Assembly: GCA_024233455.1 (NCBI GenBank)
Contig: JACKPP010000002.1
Span: 248,001-312,000, forward strand
From: Chlamydiales bacterium
GTDB lineage: Bacteria; Chlamydiota; Chlamydiia; Chlamydiales; JACKPQ01
Length of the DNA: 64,000 nt
Reading direction: 5' to 3'
The translations under genes were made by a program, and so were the position numbers. The notes below the pieces were generated by a model. The model was not told where the DNA came from. It did no database searches and worked only from the letters and a program-made list of their open reading frames with translations. Shown one piece after another: positions 26,317 to 34,629 of the stretch; positions within the stretch are counted from its first letter, which is position 1, and the number at the start of each line of letters is the position of its first letter.

Positions 26317-26901
26317 TTATTTTACTATTTGAAAGCTACTAATAAAGTAGTTGTAGTTACTTTCAACGTAGTTCTGCACTTCACACTCCATGGCAAGTAG
26401 ATAAAGTTGGTTTTTGGCCATCACTGCACGTCCTTTAAAGTAGACGTTATCGCTGCTTTTGATGAAGAAGTCAAGCGCTTTATATCCTTGAACTTCAATT
26501 AGATCAGCAAAAATAAGCTGATTGCCGGCATTCTGATGCAAAATACCATTTAAAAATGTCTCCAAGCTCAATTCAGCATATGAATCATCGACAAAGTCAG
26601 GATATTGAGCAACAAGCACCATGTACACTTCCCGTTGGTTATTGGCTGCCACGTACACGTCGTATTTCATGTCGAATTGTTGATCTTCCGAGGCAAGAGT
26701 CTGCTGCAAGTGCTCCGGATTTTCTGGAAATGCTACGCGATAGTTATTGGCCACAGCATAAAACTGTTGCCATGAGTTTTGCGCTTTGGTGTTATTATTA
26801 CTTATCTTATACGGTACTCTAGCTAGGCTTTCAGCCCAAGCTGTCGAACCAAATAGTAAGCATGCTGCTAGACATGCCTTGGTCATTGTTTTAAAATACA
26901 T
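26317..26901 (-). CDS. hypothetical exported protein
   Basis: A 194-residue protein with a signal peptide (MTKACLAACLLFGSTAWAES, preceded by four residues). AGGGGG lies upstream of the first ATG. The mature region looks globular (NYRVAFPENPEHLQQTLASE, YKALDFFIKSSDNVYFKGRA, QLYLLAMECEVQ), the last part resembling small lipoprotein/chaperone-like folds, but I cannot name a family. Likely periplasmic. Downstream of the Yip1-like gene by about 27 bp on the same strand, so possibly an operon. Confidence 0.6.
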   Translation of the reverse strand: MYFKTMTKACLAACLLFGSTAWAESLARVPYKISNNNTKAQNSWQQFYAVANNYRVAFPENPEHLQQTLASEDQQFDMKYDVYVAANNQREVYMVLVAQYPDFVDDSYAELSLETFLNGILHQNAGNQLIFADLIEVQGYKALDFFIKSSDNVYFKGRAVMAKNQLYLLAMECEVQNYVESNYNYFISSFQIVK

Positions 26902-26928
26902 TTTATCCCCCTATGATATATCAAATTT

Positions 26929-27567
26929 TTAAACGCTTGCGCCGGAAAACAGGCTCACTATCCAACCGAGCACAAACAGCACCACCATCCAAAGAATCAG
27001 TGCAAGCACAACATTGAGCAGAGCCATCCAGGCTGAAAAGCCTTGAACCTCCCCTAGAGCGTGCAGAAAAATCACTAACATCCAAATAGCTACCACCACC
27101 TGTAAAAGCAAAGCGGCCTGTAATAGCGCTCCATGCACTCCCGAGTAAAGCATCGTTGGAAAGTTTTGTAGAAATACATGCGAGCCAAAAGCGATGAAAA
27201 GGATGACCCACAAAGCGATATTGACTGTATTTGGCACGCTGGACCAAGCAAAGGCAGCGCGGATGTTTTTAAACGAACTCGTTCCCTTTAAGAGCTTACC
27301 AGTCAGCATTAAAAGGAAGCTATTTACACAAAAACCGATAAATCCAACCGGAATGGCCACAAGCACACAAATAGCCAAAATTAGCCAAAAGTTAACATTT
27401 TCGCCCCAAGATAGTTTCTGTGCAATATAGAACATGGATGGTAATGAGTAGACGAGCGAAAGCCAAACTAGGCGAAAATTAGGATTTTTCTCAGTAATAG
27501 CTCGAATGGTTTCACGTGGACGTAGCCACATTTTAAACCACGGATTGAATCCCAGTTTCTCTTTCAT
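26929..27567 (-). CDS. Yip1-family membrane protein
   Basis: A 212-residue integral membrane protein with about five hydrophobic segments. The N-terminal NPWFKMWLRPRETIRAI is the typical entry of bacterial Yip1-domain proteins, followed by VGFIGFCVNSFLLMLTGKLL and the AFAWSSVPNTVNIAL signature. Function of bacterial Yip1 proteins is not established. The ribosome binding site GAGGGGA precedes the ATG. Confidence 0.75.
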   Translation of the reverse strand: MKEKLGFNPWFKMWLRPRETIRAITEKNPNFRLVWLSLVYSLPSMFYIAQKLSWGENVNFWLILAICVLVAIPVGFIGFCVNSFLLMLTGKLLKGTSSFKNIRAAFAWSSVPNTVNIALWVILFIAFGSHVFLQNFPTMLYSGVHGALLQAALLLQVVVAIWMLVIFLHALGEVQGFSAWMALLNVVLALILWMVVLFVLGWIVSLFSGASV

Positions 27568-27836
27568 ATATTCCCCTCAATAATAGTAGGCAAAAGTTGC
27601 CACATACAAATTAACGCAATCAAAAGACTAAAGCCTTATTTTTAATTTATACCTATTCATTTAATTAATCAATAATAAAATAATATTTTTTATAATTAAA
27701 TCAGGTATTTATTAAGTCGACAATTTATAAATAAAAGATGTTAAAGAGTAATAAAGGAAAGCAAACTGACACAAGTCCACTACCATACCCTTGGTGCGGG
27801 CGCACCAAAGGAATGGATAGCGGACCTACGAATAGA
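27568..27836. other. AT-rich intergenic region
   Basis: This gap holds no gene that I can support. It is very AT-rich around 27640-27740. Near the slc1 end it contains an inverted repeat (TTGGTGC-GGGC-GCACCAA, about 27791-27808) that could be a weak terminator for slc1, but no T-tract follows on the minus strand. Confidence 0.4.
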
Positions 27837-28382
27837 CTAGACCTTGGTAAAGCGGTCACCAGGCTGGAAACCATCATCTTTACGATGAGGCTTGGACTGA
27901 TGCTCCTGTGCCATGTGCTGCTCAGGAGATGCACCCCAATCACGTGGTACAAAGTTTTCACGACCTTCGATCAGATCCTTTGCTTTGGCGCGCCATTTTT
28001 CGACCGCTTCTACAAATAGTGGAGCAAAACGTCTCAAAGAGTTTGGATCTGTACCTGAACCCATTTCGAGCACAGCGTGCATCAGGATAAGCTCTTCTCT
28101 GACTGCCAAACCTACACCGCCCCCGGCCATCTGGCCGCCGAGCATTGAGCCTTCCATAAGGGCTTCATATAATTTCAGCTTAGTGTCGCTATCTTTGGGC
28201 AAACCATCAAGAATTGGCGAGTAAAGATACAACCGGTCTGAGTTGGGCTCGTAAGTTAGGTGAAGCGAAAAAGTGTTATCAATTCCGAGAATACAAGTAT
28301 TGTTTTCATCAAAATTCAACCCTTCGAGGTTAAGCTCTTTCCCGAACTCTCTCAAATTTTGCTTTGCGTTTTCTAATGACAT
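27837..28382 (-). CDS. slc1: type III secretion chaperone, Slc1-like (CesT/SycE family)
   Basis: A 181-residue acidic small protein of the Slc1 type (CT043 in C. trachomatis), the class I chaperone that handles early effectors such as Tarp. Supporting segments are NTFSLHLTYEPNSDRLYLYS, LYEALMEGSMLGGQMAGGGV and VGLAVREELILMHAVLEMGS, in which hydrophobic strand/helix elements of the SycE fold are recognisable. The C-terminal tail (about 150-181) is hydrophilic and extra. In C. trachomatis the gene lies next to glgX (CT042); here the same neighbour is found 1.6 kb away, separated by a transposon. It implies a functional type III system in this organism. Confidence 0.82.
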   Translation of the reverse strand: MSLENAKQNLREFGKELNLEGLNFDENNTCILGIDNTFSLHLTYEPNSDRLYLYSPILDGLPKDSDTKLKLYEALMEGSMLGGQMAGGGVGLAVREELILMHAVLEMGSGTDPNSLRRFAPLFVEAVEKWRAKAKDLIEGRENFVPRDWGASPEQHMAQEHQSKPHRKDDGFQPGDRFTKV

Positions 28383-28517
28383 TATGATGCCTCCATAGCG
28401 TGTGTACTAGTCTTGTGTATCAGTTTGCCCCAGTCCATTTTTAATTACAATATCAATTTTATCACTATAGCGCCGAAAACCCGGCCATTTATGGCCGGGA
28501 TAAACGGCGCTGGCAAA

Positions 28518-28735
28518 TTAGTTAGGCGGCAATTGTTGTTTTTCACTAGATTGTCTAATGGCATCCATACTGGCTCCGCCACAAGTCCCGGCAAAATCAC
28601 TAGGGGACCAAAAGCTTTTACACCAAAGAGCTCTTGTTACTGAATTTGGTCACAAAGACCAAATGAACATGAAAGAGAAACACACAAGATCTTCCTCTTC
28701 TTAAATTCTTTGTTGACATCTTCATAGGCCAAATT
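28518..28735 (-). pseudogene. tnpA: decayed tnpA (Y1 HUH transposase) of copy 1
   Basis: The reverse strand reads the N-terminal piece (VSLSCSFGLCDQIQ, frame broken), then jumps to the C-terminal piece (FWSPSDFAGTCGGASMDAIR) ending LPPN at 28518. About 200 bp that encode the HVH histidines in copy 2 are missing. The catalytic Tyr of IRQYIEKQ is replaced (IRQSSEKQ). The copy cannot make an active transposase. Confidence 0.8.
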
Positions 28736-28747
28736 TAAAATATTATC

Positions 28748-29887
28748 ATGATCATACGCAAGGCATTTCGCTACAGGATAAAACCGACAAAAGAGCAAAA
28801 GGAGAAACTCGTAAGCTTTGCAGGAGCATGCCGCTTTGTTTATAACCGAGGGCTTGCAAATCGAAAAGAGCTTTACGAAAAGGCGAAAAAATCTATTAGC
28901 TACTATGAGCAAAACGTCGAACTTACCCAGCTCAAAAAACAAGAAGACACCTCTTGGCTAAAAGATATTCACTCGCAAATTTTGCAGCAATCACTCCAAG
29001 ATCTAGACAAGGGGTTTAAACGGTTTTTTAAGGAAAAAGACGGTGGCTATCCTAGATTTAAGTGCAAGGGAATAAGAGACAGCTTTAGGTATCCACAAGG
29101 CGTTAAAATCGATAATAATAAAGCCTATTTACCAAAAATTGGGTGGGTCACATTCATCAAATCCAGAGAAATCGAAGGAGATCTCAAGCAAACCACTATA
29201 GCAAGAGAAGGTGAGCACTGGTATATCAGCTTTTCTTGTTTGATCGAAATCCCCGATCCTATACCAGTCCCTATCAAAGAAGACAATGCGATCGGGATCG
29301 ACGTTGGGATCAAAACCTACGCCACATGCGCTATTGGGAAAGAGCATGAGCTAGTCTCTGTCGAGTCACCAAAATTCTACCATAAGCTTTTGCCGCGGCT
29401 GCAGGTACTACAAAAGCGATTGTCTAAAAAACAAAAGGGCAGCAACAATTGGAGAAAAGCGAAACAACAGCTTGCAAAACTGCATGCAAAAATCAAACAT
29501 GCAAGGGAAAACTTTGCACATCAGTTATCGACATGGATCGTTAAAAATCACGACGTCATTTGTGTCGAAACACTGAAGATCAAAACCCTATTGCAAGCAA
29601 AACAACATAAACTAGCTAGGTCCATCAGCGATGCGGGGTGGAGGCAGTTTTTGACCTATCTAAAATACAAAGCTCAGGAGCTAGGAAAGCACTTTGTGGA
29701 AGCAGGAGAATACTTTCCAAGTACTCAAATCTGCTCATCGTGTGGAAACCGGCGTGAAATGAGCTTGCAAATGAGAAGATATAACTGCAAAAATTGTGGG
29801 CTAGACATAGATCGAGACTACAATAGCAGTATAGCAATCAAGGCCGCGGGAATGACGGTCTTAAAAGCTTGTAGAGCGGCCCGTTAG
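28748..29887 (+). CDS. tnpB: TnpB, RNA-guided nuclease of an IS200/IS605 element
   Basis: A 379-residue TnpB, the transposon-encoded relative of Cas12. The N-terminal helix-turn-helix part is AFRYRIKPTKEQKEKLVSFA. The RuvC-like active site is complete: Asp185 in GIDVGIKTYATC, Glu274 in VICVETLKI, and Asp in the DIDRDYNSS motif (353-357). The zinc ribbon cysteines are 329, 332, 347 and 350. The TnpB reading frame is undamaged although the neighbouring tnpA is destroyed. It is about 95% identical by eye to copy 2. TnpB proteins of this kind cut DNA next to a TAM using an RNA made from the element's right end. Confidence 0.92.
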   Translation: MIIRKAFRYRIKPTKEQKEKLVSFAGACRFVYNRGLANRKELYEKAKKSISYYEQNVELTQLKKQEDTSWLKDIHSQILQQSLQDLDKGFKRFFKEKDGGYPRFKCKGIRDSFRYPQGVKIDNNKAYLPKIGWVTFIKSREIEGDLKQTTIAREGEHWYISFSCLIEIPDPIPVPIKEDNAIGIDVGIKTYATCAIGKEHELVSVESPKFYHKLLPRLQVLQKRLSKKQKGSNNWRKAKQQLAKLHAKIKHARENFAHQLSTWIVKNHDVICVETLKIKTLLQAKQHKLARSISDAGWRQFLTYLKYKAQELGKHFVEAGEYFPSTQICSSCGNRREMSLQMRRYNCKNCGLDIDRDYNSSIAIKAAGMTVLKACRAAR

Positions 29888-29950
29888 GGAGCGATGAAAC
29901 AAGAATCTCTTTCCTTCAGGAAAGAGAGGTTCAATTGCAATACTGATACA
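29850..29950 (+). ncRNA. probable omega (right-end) RNA scaffold and guide of copy 1
   Basis: By analogy with ISDra2, the guide RNA of TnpB derives from the 3' part of tnpB through the right end. The scaffold end is the stem-loop at 29907-29926 plus AGGTTCAA, and the guide would start at 29935 with TTGCAATACTGATACA. The 5' boundary is not determinable by reading. Inferred from family knowledge. Confidence 0.5.
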
Positions 29951-30013
29951 GACAACTCCATCATTTTTCACGTCTATGGAAATTTAAATTTTAGATAGGA
30001 TATAAGGTGAGTA

Positions 30014-31285
30014 ATGCACCTAGATCCGTACGCTAAAGCGCTCAATACTCCCCATAAATGGCTTTCGATGGAAGGTGATTTTGTCATTGAGGCGAAAAGT
30101 GTACAAAGCGCCCCTTTTGATTGGGAGGGTGTCTTATCGCCTAATAGACCCTTGAAACACCTCATTATCTACGAAATGCACGTGAGAGCCTTCACCCAAG
30201 ATCCATCAAGTGGAGTGGCCCATCCAGGCACCTTTCTAGGGATGATCGAAAAAATCCCCCACCTAGTCGATTTAGGCATTAACTGCGTCGAATTAATGCC
30301 CATATTTGAGTTTGATGAACGTAAAGGACCAAGTGGTTTGTGCAATTTTTGGGGCTACGATACAGTCAATTTTTTCTGCCCCATGAACCGCTACGCTGTG
30401 AGTGATGCCATTTACGAATTTAAATTGCTCGTGAAGGCCCTTCACAGCGCTGGAATAGAGGTGATTTTGGATGTTGTGTACAATCATAGCGATAGTTTTG
30501 AGTTTGATAAGGAGAGCTATTACCTACTTGATGCAGAAGGGAGACACACAAACTATTCAGGGTGCGGAAATACTTTGAATGCCAATAGTCCTAAAATGAG
30601 AGCCCTGATTCTAGATTCTTTGCGCTACTGGTGCACAGAATTCCACGTCGATGGATTTCGCTTTGATTTAGCGGCAACGCTTACACGCGGCGGAACGGGC
30701 ACGATTGAGGCAATCACCAGCGATGAAATCATTGGGAAGAAAAAGCTGATTGCCGAGCCTTGGGATCCTGGAGGTTTGTGTATGCAAGGTCAATTTCCTC
30801 GTCCGTGGGCAGAGTGGGACGGAGAATTTCGCGATAGCATTCGTCGCCATGTCAATTTTGATGCCCCTTTGGACAAATCCAAGCTTTTGCACCCTATTAA
30901 TTTTGTCGTCTCCCACGATGGTTTTACATTGAATGATCTCGTCTCGTATAATGAAAAACACAATGCTTCAAATCATGAAAATAACCAAGATGGCTCGGAT
31001 AATAATAACAGCAATAATTACGGACATGAAGGCGAGTGCGCATCCTTGGATGCAAAAAGGCAAGAGGCCATGGAAAAAATGATCCAAATTTTATTCCAAG
31101 CACCTGGCACACCCATGATCTTTATGGGTGATGAATACAAACATACGCGCTTTGGAAATAACAACGCGTGGTGTCAAGACAATTGCCTTAATTGGTTTGA
31201 TTGGAATGCCACAAAGGAAAATCAGGACTGGCTTGATTTTTTCAAAAGCGTTATAGTGAGGCGCAAAGAGGAGTTTACTGCATGA
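30014..31285 (+). pseudogene. glgX: glgX glycogen-debranching enzyme, truncated at both ends
   Basis: A 423-residue frame covering the catalytic GH13 barrel of GlgX (isoamylase-type debranching enzyme; about 660 residues in C. trachomatis and E. coli). It starts inside the protein at LDPYAKAL; the CBM48-type N-terminal ~140 residues are gone and TGA lies two codons upstream of the ATG. The GH13 motifs are intact: VILDVVYNHS, VDGFRFDLAAT, LIAEPWDPGG, NFVVSHDGF. The C-terminal beta-domain (about 130 residues) is also missing; the frame ends at a TGA that overlaps the next gene's start by 4 bp. No internal stops occur, so the damage may be recent or a core may persist. Position beside slc1 matches C. 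trachomatis. Confidence 0.75.
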
Positions 31286-31941
31286 AAAAAGCCTACTACT
31301 GCTTGCTGGCGGTGCTGTTTGTGGCCTGTCACAAAGAGGATCCTAATACCGCTTCCTTATTTAAAGACGATGGACATCGAAAGGCCGCTGTAGCTTTTGT
31401 TCCGGTAATCGATAAAAGCGATTCTGAATTTCCTTGGAGTCTTTCCGATGAGTTCACCTCATCGATTACACGTCGCCTAATTTCTCGTGGAAATATGCAC
31501 TTAGCAGACACTTATGCCGTCTTAAATGCGCTTGAGGGGATTGATGAAAGCAACCAACCTTTTAGCCAAGATCTAGACTGGATGAAAACAACGTTCAAAA
31601 ACAATGACTTTGTAGTTTTTGTGGAACTCGTCGACCACTATTTACACACCCATCCCAATCAACGCATCGCCGAACTTGAAGAGAACCGCACCTGCTTTTT
31701 GGATTTGACAATGCGCCTTCGCATCGTGGACTTGCGAGGTGACTCCCCTAAAGTTGTACTGCAAGAGCTTATTCAAAATGATCATTCGATTCCTAAACTC
31801 TTTGCCGATATTGACTACAGCGAAAAACACTGGGGCAAAACTAGCTTTAACTTCACTCCTGTGGGGTTAGCCCATTCTCAGCTTGTCCGAGAGGTGGCCA
31901 GTCGCGTTGAAGACTATATCAGCATAGCCCATAGTCGCTAA
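31282..31941 (+). CDS. predicted lipoprotein
   Basis: A 219-residue protein with a lipoprotein signal (MKKAYYCLLAVLFVACHKED, Cys at 16). The mature part appears globular (AVAFVPVIDKSDSEFPWSLS, SSITRRLISRGNMHLADTYA, NDFVVFVELVDHYLH), reminiscent of the chlamydial lipoprotein encoded near the CT253-CT259 cluster; I give that match low weight. It is the first of four tightly overlapping genes (stop-start TAATG junctions) leading to the protease, phosphatase and cysteine desulfurase. Confidence 0.7.
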   Translation: MKKAYYCLLAVLFVACHKEDPNTASLFKDDGHRKAAVAFVPVIDKSDSEFPWSLSDEFTSSITRRLISRGNMHLADTYAVLNALEGIDESNQPFSQDLDWMKTTFKNNDFVVFVELVDHYLHTHPNQRIAELEENRTCFLDLTMRLRIVDLRGDSPKVVLQELIQNDHSIPKLFADIDYSEKHWGKTSFNFTPVGLAHSQLVREVASRVEDYISIAHSR

Positions 31942-32819
31942 TGCTACGCCTTGCCAAGGTACACAAATTAGCTGAACACCTCCAAGCAACTGCCTGGATG
32001 GGATCTATTGGGTGCATCGTCACATGGATAGCGTATCGGCTTGGTTTTTTCCGTTTTAAAGCACCTTCGCCGAATGTACTCATTAGCACACCTTCGCTAA
32101 TAGAAATTTTAGGCATTTTTATTGTTGTCTCTCTCTTAGGTCCGTTGTTTCTGATCCATGTTATGACCCCCATTGGAAAAACTGCCGGTGTAACCAATTC
32201 AGATTGGATTCTCTTTCTCATGACTTCGGTACAGCTAGCATCCCAAATTTTAATCACCTTTTTGATCGCACTTTACGCCTTTGCGCATAAGCGCATTGAT
32301 CTCAAAGGGATCTTTAAAACATCTAAGTCCAGCATATGGAACGATATCGGCTTTGGTTTATTTGCTTGGATCGTAAGTTTTCCAGTTGTAGCAACCATTG
32401 ATGGACTGATGGAATCCTTTAACCTCTACGTTTTTGGAAGAGAAGGCCCAAGTCAGCTGGCCATCCAGTTTATCCTGTCTCTGGCACGATCGCCCAATTA
32501 CTTGATGATCGGTATTCTTATTACCGTTATTGCCGCCCCATTTATTGAAGAATTTATCTTTCGCGGCTGTTTGCAAACTTATTTGCGCAAGCGCATGCAT
32601 CGCAAACAGGCCATTGTTCTCTCATCTATTGCATTTGCCTTTGTCCATTTAGCGCCAACTCAAGGGATCGGTAATATTCCTTTGTTCACCTCGATTTTTG
32701 CTTTTGGACTCTACCTAGGGTTTGTATATGAACGTCAGGGCTCGCTTTTTGCCTCTATTGCTCTGCACTCAACATTCAACGCCATCAGCATCGGCCGTAT
32801 CCTCGTCATAGGAACCTAA
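31941..32819 (+). CDS. CPBP-family intramembrane metalloprotease
   Basis: A 292-residue polytopic membrane protein of the CAAX protease/bacteriocin-processing family. The conserved motifs occur in the C-terminal half: FIEEFIFRGCLQTYLRKR (EExxxR), AFAFVHLAPTQG (FxxxH) and the LHSTFNAIS segment. About eight hydrophobic segments are present. In eukaryotes the relatives cleave prenylated proteins; the bacterial substrate is unknown. Starts within the TAATG of the lipoprotein stop and ends in the TAATG of the phosphatase. Confidence 0.85.
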   Translation: MLRLAKVHKLAEHLQATAWMGSIGCIVTWIAYRLGFFRFKAPSPNVLISTPSLIEILGIFIVVSLLGPLFLIHVMTPIGKTAGVTNSDWILFLMTSVQLASQILITFLIALYAFAHKRIDLKGIFKTSKSSIWNDIGFGLFAWIVSFPVVATIDGLMESFNLYVFGREGPSQLAIQFILSLARSPNYLMIGILITVIAAPFIEEFIFRGCLQTYLRKRMHRKQAIVLSSIAFAFVHLAPTQGIGNIPLFTSIFAFGLYLGFVYERQGSLFASIALHSTFNAISIGRILVIGT

Positions 32820-33562
32820 TGTTTGACCATGTTAAATTATCCAGTCACGTTGAAACAGCCCAATCACAAAAACGGCTCCACAACGAGGATGCATATCTAC
32901 TGCTAGAAAATCATCGTTTTTTCGCCGTCGCAGACGGGATGGGAGGACACAACGGCGGAGAAATCGCTTCCAAATCAGCGCTTCTTTATCTCCAAGAACA
33001 AATCAGTTCCTCGCCCAACACACGTTTACGTCTTGATGCGCTCACTCACCGATTAATCGATCAAATCCAAGGTGCAAATACACATCTAATCGAGATCAGC
33101 CAAGAAAAGGCCCTACTCGAAGGCATGGGCACAACACTGGCTGCCATCTTATTCGATGGACGCTTTGCCATCCACGCTCATGTAGGAGATAGCAGACTCT
33201 ACCGGTACCGCGCCGGAAAGCTCGATAAATTGACGAGTGACCACACTGTCTATCGTGAAAAATTGACCCAGCAATGTGCTGTCCTAACCCAGCAGCATGT
33301 TTTAACCAGAGCGCTTGGGGGCCAAGCCACAGTGACCCCTTCCATCGGCTGCCAAGTCGCCTTTCCTAAAGATCGCTATTTATTGTGCACCGATGGATTA
33401 TCAGACGTACTAAGTAATGATGAATTAAAAAAACATCTTGCTATGCCTAGTCTACAAGAAGCTTGCCAAAGTCTGATTACCGCTGCAAAAGCAGCTGGTA
33501 GTCAAGATGATATTACTGCCCTTCTCATTCAGGTTGAATTCCCAACGATCCCTAGTGTATAA
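32819..33562 (+). CDS. PP2C-family Ser/Thr protein phosphatase
   Basis: A 247-residue PPM/PP2C phosphatase, metal-dependent and cytoplasmic. The conserved motifs are all visible: RLHNEDAYLL, FFAVADGMGGHNGGEIAS, LLEGMGTTLAAIL, HAHVGDSRLYRYR, SDHTVYRE, LLCTDGLSDVLS and GSQDDITALLIQ. Metal-binding Asp residues of DGMGGH, TDGLSD and QDDITA are present. In C. trachomatis the equivalent (CT259) reverses phosphorylation by the Hanks-type kinases. Overlaps both neighbours by TAATG. Confidence 0.93.
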   Translation: MFDHVKLSSHVETAQSQKRLHNEDAYLLLENHRFFAVADGMGGHNGGEIASKSALLYLQEQISSSPNTRLRLDALTHRLIDQIQGANTHLIEISQEKALLEGMGTTLAAILFDGRFAIHAHVGDSRLYRYRAGKLDKLTSDHTVYREKLTQQCAVLTQQHVLTRALGGQATVTPSIGCQVAFPKDRYLLCTDGLSDVLSNDELKKHLAMPSLQEACQSLITAAKAAGSQDDITALLIQVEFPTIPSV

Positions 33563-34629
33563 TGTCTCTTATGACAAAAATTTATTTAGACAATAATGCG
33601 ACAACTGGCCTTGATGCACGCGTTTTAGAAGCGATGCTGCCCCACCTGCTGCCCATTCCCCATAATCCTTCGAGCACCCACAGTTTTGGGCGGGAAGCCA
33701 AAGCCCACCTTGCAAAAGCGCGAGCATCAATTGCAGCTAACCTTGGATGCACTCCAGCAGAGCTTATTTTCACATCTAGCGGAAGTGAAAGCATGAACAC
33801 CTTAATACGGGGTCTGTATTCAGGCGGAACGATTCTTACCACACCACTTGAGCATGCCTGTATTCTCAATACCGCCAAACACTTTCCCGTCAAGTACACC
33901 TCGCAAGAGGCCATTGAAGCTGCCATTTCGTCCGATATTTCTTTAATGGTTTTTTCAGCTGTAAATGGTGAAACAGGAGCCCTATTAGACCTGGAAAAAG
34001 TAGCCAGTCTAGCTGAGCAGCACCGAAAACCCCTTATTATTGACGGTGTTGCACTTTTAGGACGAGGAGCAATCAAGCTCTACCCTGGCATCACCGCGAT
34101 GGGCTTTTCCGCCCACAAAATCCATGGACCCAAAGGCGTTGGCCTTATTTACTTGAAGTCAGGCTATAAGCTAAACCCCCTCATTGCCGGCGGCGGTCAG
34201 GAGCACGGCTTGCGTGCCGGTACTGAAAACCTAGCTGGTATCGTAGGGTTTGCCAAAGCCATCGACCTGATCGATCCAGCAGACTTTGTACATATGGAGC
34301 GGTTGCGAGATTATTTCGAAGCGCATCTACCTGCCATTGTAAATGGTGCAGAAATTCAGCGCATTGGCAACGTTTCAAATCTAGCTTTTCCCGAAATGGA
34401 CGGTGAAGTGCTTCTTATGCAGCTCGATCAGGCTGGCATAGCCGTCTCCCACGGCTCAGCCTGCGCCTCGGGAGGACTTGAGCCCTCTCACGTTCTGACC
34501 GCTATGGGTTACTCCAAAGAGCGCATCCGCTCCTCTATTCGCTTTAGCCTTTCAAGAACAACGACCAAAGACGAAATCGACTTCACAATAAAAACACTTA
34601 ATTCACTGTGCGCAAAAGGACCGTTTTAG
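33562..34629 (+). CDS. cysteine desulfurase (NifS/IscS family)
   Basis: A 355-residue pyridoxal-phosphate enzyme that takes sulfur from cysteine for iron-sulfur clusters. Key segments are MTKIYLDNNATTGLD, TSSGSESMNTLIRG and the PLP-binding FSAHKIHGPKGVGL (Lys186). The persulfide-forming Cys301 lies in HGSACASGGLEPSHVL. The loop lengths suit class I (IscS/NifS-like) enzymes. A second in-frame ATG at codon 4 may be the true start. The 3' end overlaps the convergent CBS protein gene by 32 bp. Confidence 0.92.
   Translation: MSLMTKIYLDNNATTGLDARVLEAMLPHLLPIPHNPSSTHSFGREAKAHLAKARASIAANLGCTPAELIFTSSGSESMNTLIRGLYSGGTILTTPLEHACILNTAKHFPVKYTSQEAIEAAISSDISLMVFSAVNGETGALLDLEKVASLAEQHRKPLIIDGVALLGRGAIKLYPGITAMGFSAHKIHGPKGVGLIYLKSGYKLNPLIAGGGQEHGLRAGTENLAGIVGFAKAIDLIDPADFVHMERLRDYFEAHLPAIVNGAEIQRIGNVSNLAFPEMDGEVLLMQLDQAGIAVSHGSACASGGLEPSHVLTAMGYSKERIRSSIRFSLSRTTTKDEIDFTIKTLNSLCAKGPF

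Larger units (their letters stand above)
28463..29934 (+). mobile_element. IS200/IS605-type element, copy 1 (tnpA decayed, tnpB intact)
   Basis: The element is 1472 bp. Ends are set by comparison with copy 2 at 48351-50030. The left end follows TTTAT (28458-28462) and carries an imperfect cruciform: AGCGCCG/CGGCGCT outer arms around CCCGGCCAT-TT-ATGGCCGGG (28480-28499). The right end is a stem-loop at 29907-29926 followed by AGGTTCAA. No target duplication is expected for this family. It lacks about 208 bp of tnpA relative to copy 2. It lies between slc1 and the truncated glgX. Confidence 0.88.

Noticed and set aside
27791..27808. Intrinsic terminator for slc1
   Set aside because: A 7-bp stem is present but no T-tract follows on the minus strand, so I mention it only as a weak inverted repeat.
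28637..28942. A 101-residue gene antisense to tnpB
   Set aside because: It is a shadow over the tnpB start plus the decayed tnpA; its content beyond the tnpA remnant matches no family and arises from the opposite strand of tnpB.
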